From contig NC_134653.1 of assembly GCF_030463565.1 (NCBI RefSeq), positions 29,263,150 through 29,327,149 of the forward strand: a DNA stretch of 64,000 nucleotides, written 5' to 3'. This stretch comes from Pelecanus crispus (Eukaryota; Chordata; Aves; Pelecaniformes; Pelecanidae). Numbering within the stretch: the first letter of the stretch is position 1; the number at the start of each line of letters is the position of its first letter. This document shows, in pieces, positions 55,123-64,000 of this stretch. Below the pieces are notes generated by a model that did no database searches, was not told the origin of the DNA, and was given only the letters and a program-made list of their open reading frames with translations. The position numbers and the translations under genes are program-made.

Positions 55123-57824
55123 AGCATGAGTTCTCTCAGTACTTCAGTCTCTTGGTCTAGGATGATGTTGGGAAAGAATTTGTTAGCACACTGCTCTCTG
55201 TCCTGACACCCAGCTGGTTGCTAGTCTGTTCCTCTAGCCTGCTTCCGAGAAGCAAAGAAGTCAAGCATAAATCTGCGTTCTGTGGCGAAGTATGACTAAC
55301 GTGCGGCAGCTGTCCTCGGCTTCCCCTGTGGAAGTGAGGGGTCATTGAGAACTTCCTCTCTTTTTGTGGCAGAATGTAGTGTTCCTGTTGCAAATGATGA
55401 TTGGAAATTGCTTTTCCCTTTCCTAGCAGGTGGTGGGAGCATCAGTATTTGCTCACTGTCTGTCTTGGCATAGTTGGCAGCAAAAGGACACATAGGGTTG
55501 GAAGGAGCTTCAAGGATCGCCCGGTCCTATCCCTCCACTGTGGAAGAACCAAGTGCTGAAGGTATGATGTATTTTCCCCATACCGATGCCAGTTGGAACT
55601 TGCCGACTTAAGTCTTCCTTCTGCCGCCATGTGAAAGGTGCCCTTGTACTTAGGGGAGGTGTTGGTGACCAGATGAAACTAAACAGAATTTGGCTTTTTT
55701 TATGGTCTTGGAAGTTTCCATTGACGCCTGTCTCCCAGTTGTGTAAATGCAGCCTCTGGCCATGTTGACAGAGCACGCAAACCATATCCTCAGTCATGAC
55801 ACAGCAGGCTCTTACTGGCCTACAGTCTCTACCCTCCAAATCTTTGATCTGCTGAGAATGAGGTGATCTGAACCACGTAAATCACTGCAGTCTTCCTGGC
55901 GTTAGCTCTTTTGTAAGGGACCTTTCCTAGCATGCATCTAAAGTAGCTGTATTAGAAGGCATGGATGGTGCAGCCCCCCACCAAAGGTTTTATAGGTGGC
56001 TGCCTCAGCTTAGTCATGCTCCTATGATTACCTACAACCTGGTGATACATCCAGTGTAAATCAGTAGGCAGCTGGTGTGGATGCCTTAGCTTCTCCTGTC
56101 ATTGTTACTAAGATACTGCCACTGTCTCGCAGAGATGCAAGAAAGCCCTGTTCCTTTCAGAGACATACTTCTAGAACAGCAAGTGTGGGAAGAAATCAGT
56201 TCAGCACTGCAAAAACAAGAGAGGAATTGTCTTAAAGCCTGACCTTGAACATTTTTGTATTGAATACTTAATATGAAAATATATGTCAAGTACAGGCTGG
56301 AGCATTTTGTGAGTGATACACACATTTATACCATGGATTGACGTACACTACCAGTAGCGTATACCTGCATATGCCCTTTCGTCATCCTTGTGCCAGATGC
56401 ACAGAGTGCGCCATGCAGCCCTGCTGATCTCAGCTCCCGGCTGGAGGCAGCCTTTGCTTCTCACTGAGTCGTGGACTTCTGCAAACACTCCAGCTCTAGT
56501 TCTGTCCTGTTACTTTCCCCAGATGGCCTTGCTTTCTCATTATTTTTTTATGTACTCTCGAAAGAGAAGAACTTACTTTTTTATTCCTGTCAGAAAGAGT
56601 ACCAGCCCTTCTTCTATTACATGATGACATCATTTGCATGGGGTTTTATTGGTAAATGACTGTGGCTGGTATTTCAGTGGACTCCAAGAAAGCCATTCCA
56701 CAGGGAACTGCAGCAATTGCCACTTTTACAAACCAGAAGGTATACAAAGGATTGCATTCTCCTCAGCAAGTGTCTCCCACATCCTCCTCTGAGAAGCCCT
56801 TGGAGAGGGACATTTGTTTTCCAATGGCTGGCAGCAATCTTTAAGAAGTATCTATCACAAACATCTTTTCTTCTCTTGGATAGTCCTCAGACTTCCAGTG
56901 CTTTGTGGCTGAGAGAGAGCTGGTGGCAGAGCATATGCATTGCTACTCCTGCATGTGGCCAGAACATGCAGGTATACCTAAAAGATACCCTGAGGTGCAA
57001 GGGGAAAAAGGCCAGCTCTTAGGGTTAGGCCTGTGGGCACCCACTCTGCACAGGAGCTGGCAGATCAGATGGGAGAACTCCAGTTACTTGGAAGTGTTAA
57101 GAGCTGGGTTATACTGACCTCACCTACGCTGTTCTTCAATCACACGGCAATACAGCCTGTGTGCTAAAGTACACAACTTTGAGCATAAAAGAGTGTTTAA
57201 ATATTAAAACCTGTTCTCATTTTCAGTTCATTATATGGAAATGTTTGCTGTGGTTACAAATCCCTCTTCTGTCACAGAAGGAGGAATAGGGCCTGGGAAC
57301 TCGAAGGAAGGGAGAAGTTTTGTTTTGGAGAACCAGTGACATCTCCTGCATTGGCAGTACAGTGCTGCAGCTTCTGCCTTCTCACCCCGCCAGCCGCATG
57401 CAGCTAATTGTTCTGCTGCCATCGGTGGGAAGGTGCCAGAGCAAGAGCAAAGCCTGCACTATGGTACAGTGCTGGAGACCAGAAGAGGGTCAAAGGAACT
57501 TCAGAAGCAGGCATGTTCCCGAGGTCCCTTAAAGTCACGCACAGACCTAGAGCAGTCTCCTAACAACTCTACACAGACACGAAGTTAGGGATAGCACAGA
57601 CCTGCCCAGGGACCCAGCTCATGGTGTGATGGACCGTGGCCCAGTATGCCTCCAGCAGGTCCCTTTGCAGAGTTCCTGAAAGAGTGCACTCGTGTTTTGA
57701 TGCCACCATCCCACTTCACATGCACGCAAACCTGTGTTCAGGCAGCAGGACATCTCGGCAGGCTCAACCTCTGACAAAAGCCAGGAGCCACCAGTGTGCA
57801 ACTATGTTAGTTCCCTATGCAGGG

Positions 57825-58335
57825 CAAACATAGGCTGGAGGACTCCGCACAAGAAGGATGTGGAACTGTTGGAGCGGGTCCAGAGGAGGGCCACCAAAAT
57901 GATCCGAGGGCTGGAGCACCTCTCCTACGAGGACAGGCTGAGAGAGTTGGGCTTGTTCAGCCTGGAGAAGAGAAGGCTGCAGTGAGACCTTATTGCGGCC
58001 TGCCAGTACTTAAAGGGGGCCTATAGGAAGGATGGGGACAATCTTTTTAGCAAGGCCTGTTGTGACAGGACAAGGAGTAATGGTTTTAAACTAAAGGAGG
58101 GTAGATTTAGACTGGACATAAGAAAGAAATTTTTTACAATGAGGGTGGTGAAGCACTGGAACAGGTTGCCCAGAGAGGTAGTGGAGGCCCCATCCCTAGC
58201 AACATTCAAGGTCAGGGTGGATGGGGCTCTGAGCAACCGGATCTGGTTAAAGCTGTCCCTGCTCACTGCAGGGGGGTTGGGCTAGATGATCACTAAAGGT
58301 CCCTTCCAACCCAAAGCATTCTATGATTCTATGAC
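57825..58335 (+). mobile_element. Truncated CR1 LINE, sense orientation
   Basis: The + strand reads the end of CR1 ORF2 ([20 protein letters not shown], then [13 protein letters not shown]) followed by the typical 3' region GGTTGGGCTAGATGATC and the terminal ATTCTATGATTCTATGA at about 58320-58335. It is 5'-truncated near 57825. An in-frame stop falls after the S-L-E-K-R-R segment. It is close to the copy at 20860-22165 and in the opposite orientation to it. Confidence 0.93.
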
Positions 58336-60320
58336 TCCCATGAAGAACAGCTTCCTGGGGCAGCATCCCCTCCACGAGCAGAGACCATGGTGAAACTGTA
58401 TGGCTGGTCTGAAGCAGTTTGTCTGTATGCGGGGTCTGGAATCAGCAGGATGCAGCTACTCAGATGATAGTATCGTGTGTGGTATAATCTAGATATAAAC
58501 AAAGAGAATAAGGGTTTTGGGGAGAGCACACATTGCAGCTGGCTGAGTAAACAAAAGGCAAATGTTGTCCATATGGGGAAAGAGCAGCAGCAGGGGACTG
58601 CACTCAGCCAGGATTTTGAAAAACCAAATAAAGGAAAATACTGAATGCTTGAGAACTTCGGGAAGCAGACACTTAAAACCCCACCACTGTGCCCTGGCAC
58701 AGCCCTTTATGATTTCTTTGCCTTGTAGACTAAGCCAGTGCAGGCATAAGTCTGGGCGGCAGTTTCCATAGCATCCGTCTTTCACATTGCCAGAGACTTG
58801 AATGAAAATATGTTTTCCTAGGCAGAGCCTACTGAGGATTTTCTTTAAAGCCATTTATCTGTGGGAGGGTCGTTTGGCAACATTTAATTTTCCTATCTGA
58901 ATTTCTGCTCTCCTTTATTCTCGTGGACTTGATGTGTAAATCATCATTAGTTCTAGCTACTGGCAAGTGGAACTTGGGGAAGATGGCTTCTCAAGGGAAA
59001 GGGTAGGCAAGGGTAAGCCTGGAGGTAGGGTCAGAGTCACTTCTGGGGAAAAGGATGCAATTCAGAAATGTGGGAACATGGGCATTGCGCTGAGACTGAT
59101 GCTCACAGGAGACCACAGTTCAACAAGGTGCAAAAATCTGCCTTAGCCAGTTTTGGACACCAACAATTACCCGCCAGAAGAATTAAAATGCAGTAGCTAC
59201 CCATAAATTAAAATTGTGCATTTAAGCTTCCTATGGGTTGGGAGCTGACACAAATGTCCATTTAAAATGACACCTTTCTCTTGTGAGCAATAGGGCAGCA
59301 TTATTAACAGTGAAAATCTCTGCAAGTGTAAACACAATGAACTGTTCCACAGCCAGACACATGTCCATTTTTTGAGGAGGAATAATTTTGCTTCCGCAGT
59401 GCCAAACTGCAAAGTTTCACCCTCCCCTTTGTCAGATCTTGAAAAGTTGTGGGTTGGTTTTTGGTTTAGGTGGTTTTGTTGGTGTGGTTTTTTTTTTTTT
59501 TCTTTCCAGTTTACCTAGTCTTACATTTGTGTGAGCATTTCAAACAGCTGTAAAGCAAAAGTACCTAGTCTGCATAGCTATGAAGAAAAGTCTGAAAAAA
59601 AAAGACAGCTAATGCTCAGAAACTAGAAAGCAAATAAATCTATTTAGAATGCATTATTTTAAATAAATCCTGTAGTTTTACCTGAATTATGATTTTTGAG
59701 CACCCTGAAATGGAAATACTTTTACCCAGCTGCTTTGTTCTTAGGGCATCGTTTTGCCACAGGATAAGCTTCAATCACTATGGAAACAACGATAAAGCCA
59801 GATACAACATACAGAAGGAACGTGGGGAAACTTGACCCATGTTGTCCTTTCTATGCCCTGTGTTGAAGAGCCAGCTATATCCCAGTGGTTTAGCAATGGC
59901 TTGGAGAGTAAGCAGGGCTGGGTTCTCATTCCAGAGATAAGGGCTCTCTGCAAGACATAGTCCTGGGTTCTCTTAAATTCTGCTGTGGTCCAGCTCTGAA
60001 CAGCAAAGCTATAACCAGTTTTTATCATTTGCTCCTCATTCCAGGTCTCTAAGCTTCACCATTCATGTATATTTATAAAAACTTCCAGCTGGTTTATCTT
60101 CATCACTCACTGGCACCTGTGTTGTCCTCTGTCTCCTTCATTTTCCTGTTTTCACTCTGGAATTCAGTCCTGCATGTCTCCGTAGTACCCGAGAGACTCC
60201 TACATAAAGACTTGTTGCTACTAGAGAAATCCCTATTTGAACTCATGGAAGCTCTGCATATTTCCCTTTTTGGATTAAATGCCTAGAGTAAAGGTTTAGT
60301 TAGCTCTCTCCCCACCACCG

Positions 60321-60338
60321 CCCCCCCCCCCCCCCCCC
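60321..60338. repeat. C18 homopolymer
   Basis: Eighteen consecutive C residues (G on the minus strand) follow CCACCACCG. It could form i-motif or G-quadruplex structures and is a likely sequencing or assembly weak point. Confidence 0.95.
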
Positions 60339-62177
60339 ATTTTTTCTCTTGCCCTCACTCTGCTGTTTGATTGTTGTATTAACAAAAATGTGTCGGATAA
60401 AAAGGGAGCTGGGAGATTTGATGCTCTTTCACCCTATAGTGAAAGTGTGTCCCACCCTTCTGCCCCCCAGCCAGGTACCTCAGTAAAACTCATCTCCTGA
60501 CACACACTGTCGTAAGTTGAGTAGTGTCAGCTGCCCAATGTAGAGGGACTTGGCACCAGCACCCCCCCGACATACGAAGGCAATAGCTCTCCTCAAGGAC
60601 TACTGTTTCGGGTTCTTTACAGGCTTGAGGAGCTTCACTGGGTATTCTGCTCTTGGGGCTGATTTCAGCCTTCTTTCAGTGCCTCTGAGGTCTAAAACTT
60701 GTAGGCTCTTTTCATTTGTTTTTAATGAAAGCTGATGGTCTAATGTCACCAGCAGGTCTGTGGGACCAGAGGGTGCAGGTGGGTCTGAGCCCAGTAACGG
60801 CCGAGTCTTGTTCTTCATTGTACGTATGTCAGTTCTTTGATTAATTTCTGGTGTCCTTGTTACCTGTGAAAGTGATGAAGGATAAAAGAAATTTTCTCAC
60901 AAGAGGGCAGCATTGGACACAGTAATCATGGCTCCTTGTGTTACACCCTTTAATGAAACAGTGAAAGTGTCCTTCCCTTCGTGAAGGCACTAGCAATTCT
61001 GTTACTGATTTATTGTTTTCATTTGTGTGGTGACACAGGGACAGTCCAGAGGTAACAGCAATTGTAACAGCAATCCACAAGAAAAGGATTTTGCCTGAAA
61101 CGCATTGTGTAAGGAAATTCTAGCTTCCTCCCCCCAAAAAAAAGAAAAAAAAATCTGGGAGCATTATTGGCAGAGGAGGTGCCAGGCAACCAAAGAACGA
61201 GAGCGCTGGCAGTGTAAGTGTAGCCCGTGGTGTCATCGGGTCAGCAATGGTGTTAAAAATGGAAGAGATGCACACAGCGCTGTGTATGTGAACAGGGACG
61301 TACAGGGGCTGGGCAGCACGTATGGTATGTGTAGCTGTCCTCTGCTCTCACTGTTTGGCAGTGTTTCCACTGGGGAAAAGAAATTAAATGACTAAACACT
61401 TCAAATTCTCATTTCCCATATGCTGGACTGCTTTGCTAGGAGTAATTTCACTGGAACAGCAGTTTCCTTCAGTTAGATTCTACTTGGGCAAAACAGCAAA
61501 CGCAATGACGCTCACTTGCTTTCCAAATTCCTTGCAATGGTTTTTTGCCACAGCGAGCCATTTTTAAGGTTTGCTGGAGCCGTGTGTAACGGCTTCCTCT
61601 GGCTGGTGCGAGAGGCCAAGTTTGTTAAGCATGACCAAACCGGGACTCAGTAACCAGCTTCATTTGTGTCTGGGCCGCGGGAGGCCGAAGAGCGTTCCCA
61701 GCGGCCTGGCACCTCGTTAAGCCGCTCCAACCCGTACACCGGCGGCCCGGCAGCGCCCAGCCGGCACAGCTCCGCTCCTCGGCTCCCTCAGGGAGGGGGC
61801 GCCCGGCAGGTGCCGCGGCCCCGCTCCTCCGAGCGAGGGGCCCCTCCCGCCGGCCGCGCCGCCGCGGACACCGGCCCGGTCGGGGCGCCCCTGCCGCGGC
61901 GGGGCTGCGCGGGGGGTCACCGGCCCCGCCCCGCTCGGAGAGGGTGGTACCGGCAACGGAGCAGGGCTGGCGGCGTGCCCTGATTGGCTGCCTGCGGGTG
62001 AGATGGGACGCTCGCGGGAGCTGTGCGCCCTCGGATTGGTGGCGGCCGGCGCAGGCGCGCTGCACAGCGGGCCAGGGTGCTCTCGGGTCAGGAGCGGGCG
62101 CGGGGACGCACGGCACGGCGGGATTGGGCGCGCCGGCCGGTGGGGGCGTGACCTCCCCCGGAAGCGCGCAGTGCAGC

Positions 62178-62222
62178 ATGGGCAGGCGGTGCCGGTCGCG
62201 CGTGCGCAGTGCGGGCCTGTGA
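62178..62222 (+). promoter_or_regulatory. PITPNB: uORF in PITPNB 5' leader
   Basis: ATG at 62178 with A at -3 and G at +4, fourteen codons, then TGA at 62220-62222, seven bases before the PITPNB ATG. It counts only if transcription begins upstream of 62178, which is not known here. It would be expected to lower translation of PITPNB. Confidence 0.45.
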
Positions 62223-62229
62223 GGGGAAG

Positions 62230-62249
62230 ATGGTGCTGATCAAGGAATT
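62230..62249 (+). CDS. PITPNB: PITPNB exon 1 (coding part)
   Basis: ATG at 62230 encodes MVLIKE, then TT, then a consensus donor GTGAGT at 62250. Human PITPNB begins MVLIKEF, as I recall, so the split codon is Phe completed by exon 2. The paralogue PITPNA begins MVLLKEY and would need TA at this point, so the B isoform is favoured. The protein transfers phosphatidylinositol and phosphatidylcholine between membranes, mainly Golgi and ER. The start context is strong (A at -3, G at +4). Only 20 coding bases are in the window; identification also rests on the CpG island and on TTC28-PITPNB synteny. Confidence 0.87.
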
Positions 62250-64000
62250 GTGAGTCGGCGGCGGTGGCAGTGGCGGGGGGCGAGTGCTGGCGGCGGCGGC
62301 TCCGGGCCTCGGCCCGGCTCGGCTTAGCACAGCGGGCGCCTCCCGCGCCCCTCCCTGCCGGGCCCGGTCGCGCGGGCGCCGCCGGGTGGGGCAGGGCCCG
62401 CTCCGGCCCGCGCCTCGCTGGGCCTCCTTCGGCTCCGCTGCGTGGGGCGCCGGTAGCGCCCGGTCCGCCGCCTCGGCCCAGTCGCGGGGCCTCGGCCGTT
62501 TCCTTCTTGCGGGTGGGCCCCGGCGCGGGGCCTCAAGCGAGTGCGGTGTCTGGCGGCCGAGCGGGGGCGCCGGGCGCGCCCCGGGACGCCGCACCCATCC
62601 GGGCCGGGACGCTGCCGCCGCCTTCCTGCCGCGGGGCTTACGGAGCGGCTCGGCCCGGGGCCTGGAGCGGTGCCGGCCCGAAGCGCGGGTCTGCTGTGTG
62701 CTTCTCTGCCCTTTCCACCGCTTCCGCGTCCTGTGCTTTTAGCATTAAGTGACTGCTTGACACAAGCTAATATACCATCGACTTCACACACGCCCAAGTG
62801 TGTGTTTGCAGTCGGGGTGATCCTGACCGGTAATCCCTGCCCTGCAGGAAGCGAGTTGTGTCCCCGCACAATGAGTTTCTCAAACTCATTCCCTTGGGGC
62901 TAATGTTTCACCAGGGCGGTGATGTCCATGTGTCCCTGCAAAGCTGGCAGATGTTGCAGGGAGTGCTGTATCTTGGGTGCTTTTGAATCGGGACCCCATT
63001 CTGCTTAAAAAGGAGCTCAAGCAGCAGCGGTAACAGTCCTGGAGCAGTGTCAGTGTCCTTCATTGCTCTGCAGTTACCTTTTCTGGTGGTGCCAGGAACT
63101 CCATGTTGTTGGGTACATCTTTCCTCTAAGATCTTATGCCAGCAAACCACCAGCTGGTTTGTTCTCCCCGCCCACCTTTGGCTTTAAATTATCTTGAAGT
63201 CTAGTAGTATGTAGCTTCTGCTGTGGTAGTGAAGGTGATGTGTAGGTTCAAAACAATAGATAGTAGCAAACATGTTTGTTAGGTTCCAAACAGGTTCCCA
63301 AGGATACTTCAAAGATTTACCTAAACTTCAGACAGTAGGTGCAAATGGACAGGACTGAGGTACCAGTGCTATATCCCGCAGCAAGGCATGCAGAACCAAG
63401 TGTCCTGCTCTTGCATTTTAGCGAGAGTTTGCACCTTCTCCTACAGAAGCTGTCTGTCTTTCTTGCATTTCCTGCAAGATAATGGCAGGTTGTGTACTTA
63501 TTTATAAGTTCTCATTGGGTTTCTTTGCTACTCAGCTCTTTAGAATTATTGCATTGTTTGTCTGCCACCATTCTTAAGTTCAAAAAACCTGTTCCTTACA
63601 GTTGCTTTCTTTAATTCCTCACCTTTCGTTGTACCTGTATGTTTGCCGTGTTTTCCTGATTATACTCCTGTTTTACTTATTATCCTGTTAAAGACTAAAG
63701 CTGAAGCTGTCCAAAAATCTCCTATACTGCCTTGCAAGCCACAAATGTGTCCTCCTTAAGCACTGAGTCAGCATCTGCTAATGCGAAGACAGGTGTCTTC
63801 TGTCTCTATTGGTCTTGCTAGCCAGCTTTAAAAACAAGGATTTTTTTATCAGGTAAAATGAGATGTAATAGGGCTCCTTATGGGAATTTTATTTTGACTG
63901 CCATTTGGCCATTCTGTGTGGCAAGCTCTGCTTTCAGCCTGACGCTTAGTCAACATTTGAGGCTGATTATGTTTTTCTCAGTTTCTCTCAGAAGGTTTCA
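62250..64000 (+). other. PITPNB: PITPNB intron 1 (continues beyond window)
   Basis: The first 500 bases belong to the CpG island; the rest is AT-rich. I see no second PITPNB exon and no mobile element before the window ends. Confidence 0.8.

Larger units (their letters stand above)
51224..62229 (+). other. TTC28 3' UTR and TTC28-PITPNB intergenic region
   Basis: About 11 kb between the TTC28 stop and the PITPNB start. The 3' UTR begins at 51224. The first AATAAA lies at 51792-51797, and later ATTAAA motifs at about 55117 could mark a longer transcript. The region also holds a MIR-like SINE, an unexplained ORF, one sense CR1, a C18 run at 60321-60338 and the PITPNB CpG island, each listed separately. 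The remaining sequence (about 55150-57820 and 58340-61650) shows no gene that I can recognise. Confidence 0.75.
61660..62760. promoter_or_regulatory. PITPNB: CpG island, PITPNB promoter
   Basis: About 1.1 kb of very GC- and CpG-rich sequence surrounds PITPNB exon 1. Three inverted CCAAT boxes (ATTGG at 61983, 62035 and 62123) precede an ETS site CCGGAAGC (62158-62165) and an NRF1-like GCGCGTGCGCA (62198-62208). No TATA box is visible near the start. This is the layout of a broad housekeeping promoter. Antisense and sense ORFs over 100 codons in this island result from base composition. Confidence 0.9.

Noticed and set aside
55490..55550. Possible CR1 3'-end remnant (CATAGGGTTGGAAGGAGC)
   Set aside because: Only a short resemblance to the CR1 terminus; too little to call.
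62264..62752. 162-codon ORF starting just inside PITPNB intron 1
   Set aside because: It begins after a consensus donor that fits PITPNB exactly, and its composition is that of the CpG island.
61625..62869. Several ORFs of 100-184 codons on both strands in the CpG island
   Set aside because: They are Arg/Ala/Pro/Gly-rich translations of GC-rich DNA, overlap one another in all frames and cover the PITPNB promoter.
1..64000. CRISPR arrays, operons, bacterial-type genes, tRNA or rRNA genes
   Set aside because: Nothing of the kind is visible; the sequence is vertebrate with introns, LINEs and a CpG island.

Overview
The window is vertebrate nuclear DNA, almost certainly avian. Genes are split by GT-AG introns. 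There are several truncated CR1 LINEs carrying the bird-typical 3' end (attctatgattctatga in LINE orientation), a solo LTR, and a CpG-island promoter. The gene order TTC28 then PITPNB on one strand matches my recollection of human 22q12 synteny (recalled, not searched). The species cannot be fixed from the sequence.

Bases 1-8844 are intron. Bases 8845-51223 hold the last 17 coding exons of TTC28 on the + strand. Joined in frame they give about 1,999 residues of a protein I remember as about 2,480 residues in human; the N-terminal exons lie upstream of the window. The exons encode about 16 forty-residue TPR-type repeats, then a caspase-like CHAT domain, then a conserved C-terminal region, then a 540-residue Ser/Pro-rich tail. 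The phases of all 17 exons agree. One exon is only 24 nt long. The CHAT domain keeps its histidine but has tyrosine where active members carry cysteine.

The large intron 16081-26277 is the main repeat trap. It holds a sense-oriented solo LTR (18951-19522) and three antisense CR1 pieces (19578-22165). A CpG-rich segment lies inside another intron (about 34940-35430).

Bases 51224-62229 are the TTC28 3' UTR plus the intergenic space. They contain a MIR-like ancient SINE (about 52690-52870), an unexplained 126-codon ORF followed by poly(A)-signal-like sequence (54597-54977), and a sense CR1 (about 57825-58335). A CpG island at about 61660-62760 is the promoter of PITPNB. Its first coding exon encodes MVLIKE plus the first two bases of the next codon (62230-62249), and the rest of the window is PITPNB intron 1. 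A 14-codon uORF ends 7 bases before the PITPNB start.

TTC28 is reported to act in mitosis and cytokinesis, and PITPNB is a phosphatidylinositol/phosphatidylcholine transfer protein of Golgi/ER membranes. They are neighbours rather than an operon. I found no convincing new biological system; the most interesting items are the degenerate CHAT active site, the microexon, the PITPNB uORF, the LTR promoter architecture and the unexplained downstream ORF.
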